Notes under the pieces: model-generated
Told to the model about the DNA's origin: nothing
The model's database searches: none
The model's input: only the letters and a program-made list of their open reading frames with translations
Translations under genes and position numbers: made by a program
Shown: positions 1-9,718 of the stretch, one piece after another
Numbering within the stretch: the first letter of the stretch is position 1
Layout: every line of letters begins with the position of its first letter
Source of the DNA: Paracraurococcus lichenis
GTDB taxonomy: Bacteria; Pseudomonadota; Alphaproteobacteria; Acetobacterales; Acetobacteraceae
Direction: 5' to 3'
Assembly: GCF_030657435.1 (NCBI RefSeq)
Contig: NZ_JAUTWS010000015.1
Coordinates: 1 to 64,000 of the forward strand
Length of the DNA: 64,000 nt

Positions 1-30
1 CTTTCGAACGCAAGGTTGGGTCCGTCTCCC

Positions 31-339
<309 letters not shown>

Positions 340-361
340 GCGGCAGGGGGAGTAGTTCGCC

Positions 362-1048
362 ATGGCCGCCAAGACCGGCCGCACCGGCCTGATCGCCAGG
401 AAGCTGGGCATGACCCGGCTCTTCAACGACGATGGCAGCACGGTCCCCGTGACCGTCCTGCATCTGGACGAGGTGCGCGTGATCGCCCGCCGCAATGCCG
501 AGAAGGATGGCTATGACGCCCTCCAGCTCGGCATCGGCAAGGCGAAGCCGAAGAATGTCACCCGCGCCAATCGCGGCCACTTCGCCAAGGCCGGCGTCGA
601 GGCGCCGCTGAAGGTGGTCGAGTTCCGGATCGGCGCCGATGCGGCGGTCGACCCGGGCGCGGCGCTGACGGCCGCGCATTTCGCCAAGGGCCAGAAGGTC
701 GATGTCACCGGCATCACCAAGGGCAAGGGCTTCGCGGGCGCGATGAAGCGCTGGAACTTCGCGGGCCTCGAGGCCTCGCACGGCGTCTCCATCAGCCACC
801 GCTCGCACGGCTCCACCGGCAACCGCCAGGATCCGGGCAAGACCTTCAAGAACAAGAAGATGGCGGGCCATCTCGGCGTCGAGCGCGTCACCACCCAGAA
901 CCTGGAGGTGGCCGGCCACGACCTGGAGAAGGGCCTGCTGCTGATCAAGGGCGCGATCCCCGGCTCCAAGGGCGGCTATGTGCTGGTGCGCGACGCGGTG
1001 AAGCGCGCGCGCCATGCCGATGCGCCCTTCCCCGCGGCCGTGGCCTGA
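362..1048 (+). CDS. rplC: 50S ribosomal protein L3
   Basis: Large-subunit L3, which nucleates 50S assembly near the 3' end of 23S rRNA. The 228-residue protein begins with [14 protein letters not shown], the typical L3 opening, and contains the central [13 protein letters not shown] and [15 protein letters not shown] segments of the L3 signature. Its loop holds the glutamine region ([18 protein letters not shown]) that is methylated in some bacteria. Length is normal for alphaproteobacteria. It lies between rpsJ and rplD in one transcription unit, with a GGGGGAG ribosome site just ahead of the ATG. Confidence 0.97.
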   Translation: MAAKTGRTGLIARKLGMTRLFNDDGSTVPVTVLHLDEVRVIARRNAEKDGYDALQLGIGKAKPKNVTRANRGHFAKAGVEAPLKVVEFRIGADAAVDPGAALTAAHFAKGQKVDVTGITKGKGFAGAMKRWNFAGLEASHGVSISHRSHGSTGNRQDPGKTFKNKKMAGHLGVERVTTQNLEVAGHDLEKGLLLIKGAIPGSKGGYVLVRDAVKRARHADAPFPAAVA

Positions 1049-1060
1049 GGATAGAGAACG

Positions 1061-1681
1061 ATGCAGGTTCCGGTCATCACGCTGGATAACGGCTCGGCAG
1101 GCGAGATCGAGCTGCCGGAGGCGATCTTCGCCGCGGCGCCCCGCCCCGACATCATGGCGCGCGTCGTGCACTGGCAGCTGGCCAAGCGCCGTGCCGGCAC
1201 GCACAAGGTCAAGGGGATGGGCGAGGTCTCCGGCACGACCAAGAAGCCCTATCGCCAGAAGGGCACGGGCAATGCCCGCCAGGGCTCGCTGCGCGCGCCG
1301 CAGTTTCGCACCGGCGGCGTCGTGCACGGCCCGGTCGTGCGCGACCACGGCTATTCGCTGAACAAGAAGGTCCGGCGCCTCGGCCTGATCTCCGCGCTCA
1401 GCCAGAAGGCGGCCGAGGGCAAGCTGGTGGTGCTCGAGACGGCCTCGGCCGGCGAGACGCCGAAGACCGGCGCGCTGGCGAAGCAGGTCAAGGCGCTCGG
1501 CTGGAAGTCGGCGCTCGTGGTGGACGCGCAGGTGGACGAGGGCTTCGGCCGCGTCGCCCGCAACCTGCCGAACCTGCAGGTGCTGCCGACCATGGGCGCC
1601 AATGTCTACGACATCCTCAAGTACGACGTGCTCGCGGTCACCCGCGCCGGCGTCGAGGCCCTGAAGGAGCGCCTGGCATGA
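1061..1681 (+). CDS. rplD: 50S ribosomal protein L4
   Basis: Large-subunit protein L4, which lines the exit tunnel. The 206 residues include the conserved loop [30 protein letters not shown], which is the tunnel-lining extension. In enterobacteria L4 also represses the S10 operon; whether it does so here cannot be judged, because the operon leader lies outside the window. The stop codon overlaps the rplW start by four bases (ATGA), indicating translational coupling. Confidence 0.97.
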   Translation: MQVPVITLDNGSAGEIELPEAIFAAAPRPDIMARVVHWQLAKRRAGTHKVKGMGEVSGTTKKPYRQKGTGNARQGSLRAPQFRTGGVVHGPVVRDHGYSLNKKVRRLGLISALSQKAAEGKLVVLETASAGETPKTGALAKQVKALGWKSALVVDAQVDEGFGRVARNLPNLQVLPTMGANVYDILKYDVLAVTRAGVEALKERLA

Positions 1682-2001
1682 GCGAGGCCACGACGCGCCC
1701 GCTCCTCTCGAAGGAGCGGATGTACCAGACCATCCTGGCGCCGCTGGTGACGGAGAAGGCGACCGCCCTCTCCGAGCAGAACCAGGTGGTCTTCCGCGTG
1801 CCGCTCGAGGCGACGAAGCCCGAGATCAAGGCTGCGGTCGAGGGCCTGTTCGGCGTGAAGGTGCTGGCGGTCAATACCCTGATCGTGAAGGGCAAGACCA
1901 AGCGCTTCAAGGGCCGCCCGGGCCAGCGTTCGGACTGGAAGAAGGCGATGGTGAAGCTGGCCGAAGGCCAGAGCATCGACCTCACGACGGGACTCGCGTG
2001 A
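1678..2001 (+). CDS. rplW: 50S ribosomal protein L23
   Basis: Large-subunit protein L23, located at the tunnel exit, where it docks trigger factor and SRP. The 107-residue product has the typical core [22 protein letters not shown] and the basic hairpin [25 protein letters not shown]. It has about ten extra N-terminal residues compared with short L23 forms. The start codon overlaps the rplD stop. The rplB ATG lies four bases after its stop. Confidence 0.97.
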   Translation: MSEATTRPLLSKERMYQTILAPLVTEKATALSEQNQVVFRVPLEATKPEIKAAVEGLFGVKVLAVNTLIVKGKTKRFKGRPGQRSDWKKAMVKLAEGQSIDLTTGLA

Positions 2002-2005
2002 CGCC

Positions 2006-2842
2006 ATGGCGCTGAAGAATTTCAACCCGGTCACCCCGAGCCTGCGCGGCACCATCCTGGTGAAGCGCGACGAGCTCTGGAAGGGCGCGCCGGTCAAGCA
2101 GCTCACCGAGGGCAAGCATTCCTCGGGCGGCCGCAACAACCACGGCCGCATCACCGTGCGGTTCCGCGGCGGCGGGCACAAGCAGTCCTACCGCGTCGTC
2201 GACTTCAAGCGCCGCGCCAAGTTCGGCGTGCCCGCGACGGTCGAGCGGCTGGAATATGACCCGAACCGCACCGCCTGGATCGCGCTGCTCAAGTACCAGG
2301 ACGGCGAGCTCGCCTATATCCTCGCGCCGCAGCGCCTGAAGGCGGGCGATACTGTGGTGGCCGGCGAGCGCGCGGACATCAAGCCGGGCAATGCCATGCC
2401 GATGTCCGCCATCCCGGTCGGCACCATCATCCACAACGTGGAGATGAAGCCGGGCGCGGGCGGCAAGATCGCGCGCTCGGCCGGCACCTATGTGCAGCTC
2501 GTCGGCAAGGATGCCGGCTATGCCCAGATCAAGCTGATGTCGGGCGAGCTGCGGACGGTGCGGGCCGAGTGCATCGCCACCGTCGGCGCGGTGTCCAACC
2601 CGGACAACTCCAACCAGCAGATCGGCAAGGCCGGTCGCTCCCGCTGGCTGGGCCGCAAGCCGCACAACCGCGGCGTCGTGATGAACCCGGTCGACCACCC
2701 GCATGGCGGTGGTGAGGGCCGGACCAGCGGTGGCCGCCATCCGGTGACCCCCTGGGGCAAGCCGACCAAGGGTGCGAAGACGCGCAACAACAAGCGGACC
2801 GACGGGCTCATCGTCCGGCGCCGCCACGCGACGAAGGGCTGA
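2006..2842 (+). CDS. rplB: 50S ribosomal protein L2
   Basis: Large-subunit protein L2, needed for subunit association and the peptidyl-transferase centre. The 278-residue product is full length. Conserved parts are [22 protein letters not shown] near residue 45 and the C-terminal [32 protein letters not shown], which holds the histidine linked to catalysis in the family. It sits between rplW and rpsS in canonical S10-operon order. Confidence 0.98.
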   Translation: MALKNFNPVTPSLRGTILVKRDELWKGAPVKQLTEGKHSSGGRNNHGRITVRFRGGGHKQSYRVVDFKRRAKFGVPATVERLEYDPNRTAWIALLKYQDGELAYILAPQRLKAGDTVVAGERADIKPGNAMPMSAIPVGTIIHNVEMKPGAGGKIARSAGTYVQLVGKDAGYAQIKLMSGELRTVRAECIATVGAVSNPDNSNQQIGKAGRSRWLGRKPHNRGVVMNPVDHPHGGGEGRTSGGRHPVTPWGKPTKGAKTRNNKRTDGLIVRRRHATKG

Positions 2843-2847
2843 TCGCG

Positions 2848-3126
2848 ATGCCGCGCAGCGTATGGAAGGGGCCGTTCGTCGACGGCTACCTGCTCAACAA
2901 GGCGGAGGCCGCGCGTGCCTCGACGCGCAACGAGGTCATCCGGATCTGGTCGCGCCGCAGCACCATCCTGCCGCAGTTCGTCGGCCTGACCTTCGGTGTC
3001 TACAACGGGAAGAAGTTCATCCCGGTGCAGGTCTCGGAGAACATGGTCGGCCACAAGTTCGGCGAGTTCTCGCCGACGCGCACCTTCTCGGGGCACAGCT
3101 CCGACAAGAAGGCGAAGCGGGGCTGA
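2848..3126 (+). CDS. rpsS: 30S ribosomal protein S19
   Basis: Small-subunit head protein S19, which binds 16S rRNA together with S13. The 92-residue product begins [15 protein letters not shown] and contains the S19 signature [30 protein letters not shown] followed by [18 protein letters not shown]. Length is exactly that of the family. It follows rplB after five bases and is followed by rplV after four. Confidence 0.98.
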   Translation: MPRSVWKGPFVDGYLLNKAEAARASTRNEVIRIWSRRSTILPQFVGLTFGVYNGKKFIPVQVSENMVGHKFGEFSPTRTFSGHSSDKKAKRG

Positions 3127-3130
3127 TCCG

Positions 3131-3532
3131 ATGAGCAAGCCGAAGCACGAGCGCTCGCTCGCCGAGACCGAGGCGCAGGCCGTCACGCGGAACATCCGCG
3201 TCTCGCCGCGCAAGCTCAGCCTGGCCGCGGGGCTGATCCGCGGCCGGACCGCCGCCGATGCCGTCGCCACGCTGACCTTCAGCAAGCGCCGCATCGCGCA
3301 GACCGTGAAGAAGACGCTGGAGAGCGCGATCGCCAATGCGGAGAACAACCACCAGCTGGACGTCGACCAGCTCGTGGTGGCCCGCGTCGAGGTCGGCCGG
3401 TCCCAGGTGATGAAGCGCTTCCACGCCCGCGGCCGCGGCCGCGCCGCCCGCGTCGAGAAGTGGTTCAGCCACCTGACGATCGTCGTCGCCGAGCAGCAGG
3501 CGGCCGCGCCGGCCCAGCAGGAGGCCGCGTAA
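3131..3532 (+). CDS. rplV: 50S ribosomal protein L22
   Basis: Large-subunit protein L22, whose beta hairpin reaches the exit tunnel constriction. The ATG at 3131 gives 133 residues starting [18 protein letters not shown]; the frame stays open further upstream inside rpsS but only this start fits L22. Conserved segments are [22 protein letters not shown] and the tunnel hairpin [23 protein letters not shown]. About 20 N-terminal residues precede the core, a modest extension over E. coli L22 (110 residues). Confidence 0.96.
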   Translation: MSKPKHERSLAETEAQAVTRNIRVSPRKLSLAAGLIRGRTAADAVATLTFSKRRIAQTVKKTLESAIANAENNHQLDVDQLVVARVEVGRSQVMKRFHARGRGRAARVEKWFSHLTIVVAEQQAAAPAQQEAA

Positions 3533-3533
3533 C

Positions 3534-4211
3534 ATGGGTCACAAAGTCAATCCGATCGGCTTCCGGCTCGGCATCAACCGGACCTGGGACAGCCGCTGGT
3601 TCGCCGGCGACGACTACTCGAAGCTGCTGCACGAGGACCTGAAGCTGCGCGAGACGCTGCGCACCCGCCTGAAGGGCGCGGGCGTCAGCCGCGTGGTGAT
3701 CGAGCGCCCGGCAAAGAAGCCGCGCGTCACGATCCACGCCGCGCGGCCTGGCGTCGTCATCGGCAAGAAGGGCGCCGACATCGAGAACCTCCGGAAGGAC
3801 ATGGCGAAGCTCGCCGGCGCCGAGGTTTCGCTGAACATCGTCGAGATCCGCAAGCCCGAGATCGACGCGACGCTCGTCGCCGAGAACATCGCCCAGCAGC
3901 TCGAGCGCCGGGTCGCCTTCCGCCGCGCCATGAAGCGCGCGGTGCAGTCGGCCATGCGCCTCGGCGCGGGCGGCATCCGGATCAACTGCGGCGGCCGCCT
4001 CGGCGGCGCCGAGATCGCCCGGATGGAGTGGTACCGCGAGGGGCGCGTGCCGCTGCACACGCTGCGCGCGGACATCGATTATGGCACGGCGACGGCCAAG
4101 ACGACCTACGGCACCTGCGGCGTGAAGGTCTGGATCTTCAAGGGCGAGATCCTAGCGCACGACCCGATGGCGCAGGACCGCCGGGCCGCCGAGCAGGCGC
4201 CGCAGCGCTGA
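3534..4211 (+). CDS. rpsC: 30S ribosomal protein S3
   Basis: Small-subunit protein S3, at the mRNA entry channel. The 225-residue product starts [16 protein letters not shown], has the KH-domain loop [18 protein letters not shown] near residue 80, and the C-terminal S3 domain with [35 protein letters not shown]. Length and motif order are normal. Its ATG begins two bases after the rplV stop. Confidence 0.98.
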   Translation: MGHKVNPIGFRLGINRTWDSRWFAGDDYSKLLHEDLKLRETLRTRLKGAGVSRVVIERPAKKPRVTIHAARPGVVIGKKGADIENLRKDMAKLAGAEVSLNIVEIRKPEIDATLVAENIAQQLERRVAFRRAMKRAVQSAMRLGAGGIRINCGGRLGGAEIARMEWYREGRVPLHTLRADIDYGTATAKTTYGTCGVKVWIFKGEILAHDPMAQDRRAAEQAPQR

Positions 4212-4224
4212 GGGATGAACTGAG

Positions 4225-4644
4225 ATGCTGCAACCCAAGCGCACGACGTTCCGCAAGGCCCACAAGGGCCGGATCAAGGGCATCGCCAAGGGCGGCTTCT
4301 CGCTGTCCTTCGGCGGCTTCGGCCTGAAGGCGCTCGAGCCCGAGCGGGTGACGGCGCGCCAGATCGAGGCGGCCCGCCGCGCGATCACCCGCGCCATGAA
4401 GCGCCAGGGCCGTGTGTGGATCCGCATCTTCCCGGATGTCCCGGTCTCGACCAAGCCCGCCGAGGTCCGCATGGGCTCCGGCAAGGGCGCGCCCGAATAC
4501 TGGGTGGCGCGCGTGAAGCCCGGGCGGATCATGTTCGAGCTCGACGGCGTCCCGAACGACGTCGCGCGCGAGGCGCTGACGCTCGGCGCGGCGAAGCTGC
4601 CGATCAAGACCAAGATCGTCCAGCGCCTCGGCGCGGAGGCTTGA
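4225..4644 (+). CDS. rplP: 50S ribosomal protein L16
   Basis: Large-subunit protein L16, which helps form the A-site tRNA cradle. The 139 residues start [24 protein letters not shown] and contain the L16 signatures [38 protein letters not shown]. Length matches the usual 136-140. A GAGGGATGAACTGAG stretch precedes the ATG. Canonical neighbours are rpsC and rpmC. Confidence 0.98.
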   Translation: MLQPKRTTFRKAHKGRIKGIAKGGFSLSFGGFGLKALEPERVTARQIEAARRAITRAMKRQGRVWIRIFPDVPVSTKPAEVRMGSGKGAPEYWVARVKPGRIMFELDGVPNDVAREALTLGAAKLPIKTKIVQRLGAEA

Positions 4645-4648
4645 ACCC

Positions 4649-4864
4649 ATGACCAAGATTGCCGATATCCGCGCCAAGACCGCGGATGAGCTGCAGACGC
4701 AGCTCCTGGATCTCCGGAAGGAGCAGTTCAACCTGCGGTTCCAGCGTGCGACCGGCCAGCTCGAGGCGACCGGCCGCATCCGCGTGGTGCGGCGCGACAT
4801 CGCCCGCATCAAATTCGTCCTGTCCGAGCGGAAGCGCTCGGCAGCATCCCAACCCAAGGCTTAA
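4649..4864 (+). CDS. rpmC: 50S ribosomal protein L29
   Basis: Large-subunit protein L29, next to L23 at the tunnel exit. The 71-residue helical-hairpin protein contains the L29 motif [41 protein letters not shown]. Length is typical (63-72). It starts four bases after rplP, and rpsQ follows after 16 bases. Confidence 0.96.
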   Translation: MTKIADIRAKTADELQTQLLDLRKEQFNLRFQRATGQLEATGRIRVVRRDIARIKFVLSERKRSAASQPKA

Positions 4865-4880
4865 GGGGAGACCGGCGGCG

Positions 4881-5156
4881 ATGCCGAAGCGAGTCCTCAC
4901 GGGCCGGGTGGTCAGCGACAAGATGGACAAGACGGTCACCGTCCTTGTCGAGCGTCGCGTGATGCACCCGCTCTACAAGAAGTTCATCCGGCGCTCGAAG
5001 AAGTACGCGGCGCATGACGAGGCCAACCTGTGCAAGGAAGGCGACGTCGTGGCGATCGAGGAGTGCCCGCCGATCTCCAAGCGCAAGGCCTGGCTGGTCG
5101 TGCAGCGCAACGGGCAGCCGCTGGCGGAAGCGCCGGCTGAGGCGGTGTCGGCATGA
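4881..5156 (+). CDS. rpsQ: 30S ribosomal protein S17
   Basis: Small-subunit protein S17, a primary 16S rRNA binder. The ATG at 4881 gives 91 residues beginning [21 protein letters not shown], with the S17 signature [20 protein letters not shown]. The frame extends upstream through rpmC, but the S17 start and the GGGGAGACCGG site ahead of it support 4881. The stop overlaps the rplN start by four bases. Confidence 0.96.
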   Translation: MPKRVLTGRVVSDKMDKTVTVLVERRVMHPLYKKFIRRSKKYAAHDEANLCKEGDVVAIEECPPISKRKAWLVVQRNGQPLAEAPAEAVSA

Positions 5157-5521
5157 TCGGCGTTGAAGCCAACCTCGACGTCGCGGACAACTCCGGTGCG
5201 CGCCGCGTCCAGTGCATCAAGGTTCTGGGCGGCTCCAAGCGGAAGACCGCCTCGGTCGGTGACGTGATCGTCGTCTCCGTCAAGGAGGCGATCCCGCGCG
5301 CCAAGGTCAAGAAGGGCGAGGTGCATCGCGCCGTCATCGTCCGCACCGCCTATCCGGTGCGGCGCATCGACGGCACGGCCATCCGCTTCGACAACAACGC
5401 CGCCGTGCTGATCAACAAGCAGGGCGAGCCGATCGGCACCCGCATCTTCGGACCCGTGGTGCGCGAGTTGCGCGCGCGGAAGTACATGAAGATCATCTCG
5501 CTGGCGCCGGAGGTCCTGTAA
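5153..5521 (+). CDS. rplN: 50S ribosomal protein L14
   Basis: Large-subunit protein L14, at the subunit interface and the docking site of the silencing factor RsfS. The 122 residues begin [27 protein letters not shown] and end [19 protein letters not shown], both diagnostic. Length is exactly that of the family. It opens the spc part of the operon and is coupled to rpsQ by the ATGA overlap. Confidence 0.98.
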   Translation: MIGVEANLDVADNSGARRVQCIKVLGGSKRKTASVGDVIVVSVKEAIPRAKVKKGEVHRAVIVRTAYPVRRIDGTAIRFDNNAAVLINKQGEPIGTRIFGPVVRELRARKYMKIISLAPEVL

Positions 5522-5525
5522 GGCC

Positions 5526-5846
5526 ATGGCCGCGAAGATCAAGAAGGGCGACCGGGTCCAGGTCCTGACGGGCCGGGACAAGGGCAAGCGCGGCGAGGTC
5601 ATCGCCGTGATGCCGACCGAGAGCCGTGCCCTGGTGCAGGGCGTGAACCTGGTGAAGCGCCACCAGAAGCCGCAGGGGATGAACCGTCCCGGCGGCATCA
5701 CCGAGAAAGAGGCGCCGATCCACCTGTCCAACCTGGCGCTGATCGACCCGAAGTCCGACAAGCCGGCCCGCGTGGGCTTCCGGCTGCTCGAGGACGGGAA
5801 GAAGGTGCGCGTGGCGAAGCCCTCGGGCGAGGTGCTTGACGCATGA
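5526..5846 (+). CDS. rplX: 50S ribosomal protein L24
   Basis: Large-subunit protein L24, an assembly initiator. The 106-residue product has the KOW motif [25 protein letters not shown] at its N terminus and the conserved [27 protein letters not shown] segment. Length is normal. The stop codon overlaps the rplE ATG by four bases. Confidence 0.97.
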   Translation: MAAKIKKGDRVQVLTGRDKGKRGEVIAVMPTESRALVQGVNLVKRHQKPQGMNRPGGITEKEAPIHLSNLALIDPKSDKPARVGFRLLEDGKKVRVAKPSGEVLDA

Positions 5847-6514
5847 GCGACACGAAGAAGAAGGCCGGCGGCAAGCCCGAGGCCGGGAAGCGCGAAGGCG
5901 GCGGCGGCGGCGAAGGCCGCGTGCAGGCGGTCGCGGCGAAGGCGGGCAAGGCCGCGGCCTCGCCGGCCGAGAAGCCGCGCCTCGCGCAGTTCTATGCCGA
6001 GGTGGTTCGCGCCGAGCTCCAGAAGGAGTTCGGCTACAAGAACCCGATGGAAGTGCCCAAGCTCGAGAAGATCGTCATCAACATGGGCGTGGGCGAGGCG
6101 GCGGGCGACCAGAAGAAGCTCGACGCGGCCGTCGCCGACCTGACGGCGATCGCCGGCCAGAAGCCGGTGCGGACGAAGGCGAAGAAGGCGATCGCGGGCT
6201 TCAAGATCCGCGAGGGCCAGGCCATCGGCTGCAAGGTGACGCTGCGCAAGGCGCGGATGTACGAGTTCCTGGACCGGCTGGTGACCATCGCCCTGCCGCG
6301 CGTCCGGGACTTCCGCGGCATCCCGGGCAACCGGGGCTTCGACGGCCGGGGCAACTATGCCATGGGCCTGAAGGAGCAGATCGTGTTCCCCGAGATCAAC
6401 TACGACCGGGTGGACACGGTACGCGGGATGGACATCCAGTTCGTCACCACGGCGAAGACCGACAAGGAAGCGAAGGCGCTGCTGAAGGCGTTCCAGCTTC
6501 CTTTCCAGAACTGA
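5843..6514 (+). CDS. rplE: 50S ribosomal protein L5 with N-terminal extension
   Basis: Large-subunit protein L5, which binds 5S rRNA and contacts the 30S head. The core from residue about 45 ([32 protein letters not shown]) to the C terminus is a standard L5, including [20 protein letters not shown]. At 223 residues it is about 44 longer than the usual 179, because of a Lys/Gly/Ala-rich, presumably disordered N-terminal tail. The start is well supported by the four-base overlap with rplX, although a later start inside the tail cannot be excluded. Confidence 0.95.
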   Translation: MSDTKKKAGGKPEAGKREGGGGGEGRVQAVAAKAGKAAASPAEKPRLAQFYAEVVRAELQKEFGYKNPMEVPKLEKIVINMGVGEAAGDQKKLDAAVADLTAIAGQKPVRTKAKKAIAGFKIREGQAIGCKVTLRKARMYEFLDRLVTIALPRVRDFRGIPGNRGFDGRGNYAMGLKEQIVFPEINYDRVDTVRGMDIQFVTTAKTDKEAKALLKAFQLPFQN

Positions 6515-6571
6515 TCTTGGAAGACCGCCCGGGCCATGGCCCGGGAGCAGGTTCCGGAGGATAGAAACCGC

Positions 6572-6877
6572 ATGGCCAAGACTTCGGCAGTCGAGAAGAA
6601 CCGGCGCCGCGCGAAGCTCTCCGCGACGCATGCCCCGAAGCGTGCTGCGCTGAAGGACATCGTGATGGACCGCAGCCTCCCCGTGGAGGAGCGGTTCGAC
6701 GCGACGCTCAAGCTCGCCCAGTTGCCGCGCAACGGCGCCAAGGTGCGCGTGCGCCTGCGCTGCGAGCTCACCGGCCGCCCGCGCGGCAACTACCGCAAGT
6801 TCAAGCTCAGCCGGAACATGCTGCGGGAGCTGGCCAATACCGGCCAGATCCCCGGCCTGACCAAGGCGAGCTGGTAA
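6572..6877 (+). CDS. rpsN: 30S ribosomal protein S14
   Basis: Small-subunit head protein S14. The ATG at 6572 gives 101 residues starting [16 protein letters not shown], with the signature [26 protein letters not shown] near the C terminus. This is the long, zinc-free form: no CxxC pairs are present. A GGAGGATAG site precedes this ATG; the upstream in-frame ATG at 6536 has no similar support. Confidence 0.97.
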   Translation: MAKTSAVEKNRRRAKLSATHAPKRAALKDIVMDRSLPVEERFDATLKLAQLPRNGAKVRVRLRCELTGRPRGNYRKFKLSRNMLRELANTGQIPGLTKASW

Positions 6878-6889
6878 GGAGGGCAGGCC

Positions 6890-7288
6890 ATGTCGCTGTC
6901 CGATCCTCTGGGTGACATGCTCACCCGCATCCGCAATGCCCAGCGGGCCCGGCAGACGCGCTGCGTCGCCCCGGCCAGCCGGCTGCGGACCGATGTGCTG
7001 GATGTGCTGAAGCGCGAGGGCTACATCCGCGCCTGGCGCGTCGAGGAGCTGCGCCCCGGCATCCGCAACATCGAGATCGAGCTGAAGTACTCGGAAGGCG
7101 AGCCCGCCATCAAGGAGATCACCCGCGTCTCCAAGCCGGGCCGCCGGGTCTACAGCAAGATCAAGGAGCTGCCGAAGTTCTACAACGGCCTCGGCATCTC
7201 CATCCTGTCGACGCCCCGCGGCGTCATGAGCGACAACGAGGCCCGCGCTGCCAATGTCGGCGGCGAAGTCCTCTGCCGCGTGTTCTGA
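6890..7288 (+). CDS. rpsH: 30S ribosomal protein S8
   Basis: Small-subunit protein S8, which binds the central domain of 16S rRNA and in E. coli represses the spc operon. The 132 residues start [18 protein letters not shown] and end with [26 protein letters not shown], the S8 signature. Length is normal. It starts 12 bases after rpsN behind an AGGAGGG site. Confidence 0.98.
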   Translation: MSLSDPLGDMLTRIRNAQRARQTRCVAPASRLRTDVLDVLKREGYIRAWRVEELRPGIRNIEIELKYSEGEPAIKEITRVSKPGRRVYSKIKELPKFYNGLGISILSTPRGVMSDNEARAANVGGEVLCRVF

Positions 7289-7302
7289 GGGAGGGGTAGG
7301 GC

Positions 7303-7836
7303 ATGTCGCGCGTCGGCAAATATCCCGTCCCGGTCCCGGCCGGCGTCCAGGTGGCGCTGCAGGGCCGTACCGTGGTGGCGAAGGGCAAGAACGGCGAGCT
7401 CACGCTCGACCTCACCGACGAGGTCGATGTCGAGGTCGCCGACAACCAGGTGGCGGTGAAGCCGCGGCGGGACGACCGCCGCAGCCGCACCATGTGGGGC
7501 ACCACCCGCAGCCTGATCAACGGCATGGTCACCGGCGTCTCCACGGGCTTCACCAAGTCCATGGAGATCACCGGCACCGGCTACCGCGCCGCGGTGCAGG
7601 GCAAGGACCTGGTCCTCAGCCTCGGCTTCAGCCACGAGGTGCGCTATCCGATCCCGGCCGGCATCACCATCGTCTGCGAGCGTCCGACCGCCGTGAAGGT
7701 GTCCGGCGCGGACAAGCAGCGGGTGGGCCAGGTCGCGGCCGAGATCCGCGCCTATCGCGGCCCCGAGCCCTACAAGGGCAAGGGCGTCCGCTACACCGAC
7801 GAGACCATCCTCCGGAAGGAGGGTAAGAAGAAGTAA
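7303..7836 (+). CDS. rplF: 50S ribosomal protein L6
   Basis: Large-subunit protein L6, near the factor-binding site. The 177 residues start [17 protein letters not shown], contain [19 protein letters not shown] and finish with the L6 signature [24 protein letters not shown]. Length is that of the family. The TAA stop shares its last base with the rplR ATG (TAATG). Confidence 0.98.
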   Translation: MSRVGKYPVPVPAGVQVALQGRTVVAKGKNGELTLDLTDEVDVEVADNQVAVKPRRDDRRSRTMWGTTRSLINGMVTGVSTGFTKSMEITGTGYRAAVQGKDLVLSLGFSHEVRYPIPAGITIVCERPTAVKVSGADKQRVGQVAAEIRAYRGPEPYKGKGVRYTDETILRKEGKKK

Positions 7837-8198
7837 TGGCCGACAAGCTCGCATTGCAGCAGCGCCGCCGCTCGCGGCTGCGCTACCAGCTGAAGCTGAA
7901 GTCCGGCGGGCGCCCGCGCCTGTCCATCTTCCGCTCCGGCCGGCACATCTATGCCCAGGTGATCGACGACGCCCAGGGACGGACGCTGGCCGCTGCCTCG
8001 ACGCTCGAGAAGGAGCTGCGCGAGAGCCTGAAGACCGGCGCGGACCGGGATGCCGCGACGGTCGTCGGCAAGCGCGTGGCCGAGCGGGCGATCGCCGCCG
8101 GCGTGACCGCCGTGGTCTTCGACCGCGGCCCCTACCTCTATCATGGCCGGGTCAAGGCCCTGGCCGACGGCGCCCGCGAGGGCGGCCTGTCGTTCTGA
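7836..8198 (+). CDS. rplR: 50S ribosomal protein L18
   Basis: Large-subunit protein L18, a 5S rRNA binder that acts with L5 and L25. The 120-residue product has the basic N terminus [36 protein letters not shown] and the C-terminal [28 protein letters not shown] typical of L18. It overlaps the rplF stop by one base; rpsE follows after 11 bases. Confidence 0.98.
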   Translation: MADKLALQQRRRSRLRYQLKLKSGGRPRLSIFRSGRHIYAQVIDDAQGRTLAAASTLEKELRESLKTGADRDAATVVGKRVAERAIAAGVTAVVFDRGPYLYHGRVKALADGAREGGLSF

Positions 8199-8209
8199 GG
8201 ATTGCATAG

Positions 8210-8863
8210 ATGGCACGTCAACCTCATGGCGGCGGTGGTGGCGATCATGGCGGCGAGGGCGGTGACCGCCGTCGCGGCCGCGGCCGTGACCGCGAGCGGG
8301 AGAACCGGCAGGAGCGGCAGGACGGCGACGAGCTGAAGGACAAGCTCGTCACCATCAACCGCGTTGCCAAGGTGGTGAAGGGCGGCCGTCGCTTCAGCTT
8401 CGCCGCCCTCGTCGTCGTCGGCGACCAGAAGGGCCGGGTCGGCTGGGGCGCGGGCAAGGCCCGCGAGGTGCCCGAGGCGATCCGCAAGGCGACCGAGCAG
8501 GCGAAGCGGACCATGATCCGCGTGCCGATGCGGGAAGGCCGGACGCTGCACCACGACGTCATCGGCGAGTTCGGTGCCGGCCGCGTGGTCCTGCGCTCGG
8601 CCCCGGCCGGCACGGGCATCATCGCCGGCGGCCCGATGCGCGCGATCTTCGAGACGCTCGGGATGGGCGATGTCGTGGCCAAGTGCCTCGGCTCGACCAA
8701 CCCGCACAACATGATCAAGGCGACCTTCGCGGCGCTGACGCGCTCGACCAGCCCGCGGGCGGTCGCCTCGCGGCGCGGCAAGAAGGTCTCCGACCTGCTC
8801 GGCCCGCGCAAGGACGCGGCCGCACCGGCCGAGACCTCGGCGGCGGAGGCCCCGAATGTCTGA
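8210..8863 (+). CDS. rpsE: 30S ribosomal protein S5 with extended N terminus
   Basis: Small-subunit protein S5, important for decoding accuracy. The core from residue about 40 ([33 protein letters not shown]) through [21 protein letters not shown] is standard. At 217 residues it is longer than the 167 of E. coli. The excess is a His/Gly/Arg-rich leading tail with repeated [26 protein letters not shown] composition, plus an Ala-rich C-terminal tail. Such tails are common in high-GC alphaproteobacteria. The end overlaps the rpmD start by eight bases. Confidence 0.96.
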   Translation: MARQPHGGGGGDHGGEGGDRRRGRGRDRERENRQERQDGDELKDKLVTINRVAKVVKGGRRFSFAALVVVGDQKGRVGWGAGKAREVPEAIRKATEQAKRTMIRVPMREGRTLHHDVIGEFGAGRVVLRSAPAGTGIIAGGPMRAIFETLGMGDVVAKCLGSTNPHNMIKATFAALTRSTSPRAVASRRGKKVSDLLGPRKDAAAPAETSAAEAPNV

Positions 8864-9059
8864 CAAGAAGACCGTGAAGGTGACCCAGACCGGGTCGCCG
8901 ATCGGCCGCAAGCCCGGCCAGCGCGAGACGCTGATCGGCCTCGGCCTCAACAAGATGCACCGCTCGCGGGAGCTGGAGGACACTCCGGCCGTCCGCGGCA
9001 TGATCCGGAAGGTCGCCCACCTCGTGAAGGTGGACGATACCCCGGGCCAGGGTGGGTGA
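8856..9059 (+). CDS. rpmD: 50S ribosomal protein L30
   Basis: Large-subunit protein L30. The 67-residue product contains [52 protein letters not shown], the complete bacterial L30 core. It overlaps rpsE by eight bases, so its ribosome site lies inside rpsE. The rplO ATG follows one base after its stop. Confidence 0.97.
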   Translation: MSDKKTVKVTQTGSPIGRKPGQRETLIGLGLNKMHRSRELEDTPAVRGMIRKVAHLVKVDDTPGQGG

Positions 9060-9060
9060 G

Positions 9061-9552
9061 ATGAAGCTGAACGAGATCCGGGACAATCCCGGCGCGCGCT
9101 ACAAGTCCAAGCGGCTCGGCCGGGGCATCGGCTCCGGCAAGGGCAAGACCTCGGGCAAGGGCGTGAAGGGCCAGAAGGCACGCGAGGGCGTGGCGCTGAA
9201 CGGGTTCGAGGGCGGCCAGCTCCCGATCTACCGGCGCCTGCCGAAGCGCGGCTTCGTCAACATCTTCCGCAAGGAATACGCGCCGCTCAACCTCGGCGCG
9301 CTGGAGAAGGCGATCGAGGCCGGCCGGCTGCCGGCGGGCGAGCCGATCGACGAGGCGAAGCTGCGCGAGGCCGGCATCGTCCGCAGCGGCGCGAAGCTCG
9401 CGGGCGTGCGGCTGCTCGGCCATGGCGCGATCTCGCGGGCGGTGACCATCACCGTCTCCGGCGCCTCCGCCTCGGCCATCGCCGCGGTGCAGGCGGCGGG
9501 CGGCACGGTCACCGTGCTGAACGCGCCGGCCGAGGCCCCGGCCGAGGGCTGA
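9061..9552 (+). CDS. rplO: 50S ribosomal protein L15
   Basis: Large-subunit protein L15, a late assembly protein. The ATG at 9061 yields 163 residues starting [30 protein letters not shown], the standard L15 opening; a GTG nine bases upstream in the same frame would be atypical. The middle [18 protein letters not shown] and the C-terminal [14 protein letters not shown] region are conserved. Confidence 0.97.
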   Translation: MKLNEIRDNPGARYKSKRLGRGIGSGKGKTSGKGVKGQKAREGVALNGFEGGQLPIYRRLPKRGFVNIFRKEYAPLNLGALEKAIEAGRLPAGEPIDEAKLREAGIVRSGAKLAGVRLLGHGAISRAVTITVSGASASAIAAVQAAGGTVTVLNAPAEAPAEG

Positions 9553-9560
9553 TCCCGATC

Positions 9561-9625
9561 CGCGCGGCGGCGCTGGCCGCCGCGCGCCCCTCGGGCATCG
9601 TGCTTGCCCCCCGCCAGGGCGGGGG
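9561..9625 (+). other. Two hairpins between rplO and secY
   Basis: The 166-base gap ahead of secY contains an 11-bp perfect stem at 9561-9571 with 9576-9586 (loop GCTG) and a second C-rich/G-rich stem of about seven pairs at 9608-9614 with 9619-9625. Neither is followed by a T-run, so they look less like intrinsic terminators than like mRNA processing or attenuation structures separating the ribosomal genes from secY. Function is inferred only. Confidence 0.45.
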
Positions 9626-9718
9626 CTACCTAGAGATGGAATCGTGGCTGCGGCGCCACCGCCGGCGGAGCCTCCGCCCGCGCTCGGCGCCGCGGTCGTG
9701 TGGAGGGTTCGCAATCCC

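Noticed and set aside
9644..9718. N-terminal extension of SecY from an upstream start
   Set aside because: The extra 25 residues are proline/alanine-rich and unlike SecY, and GGAGGG is placed correctly for the ATG at 9719.
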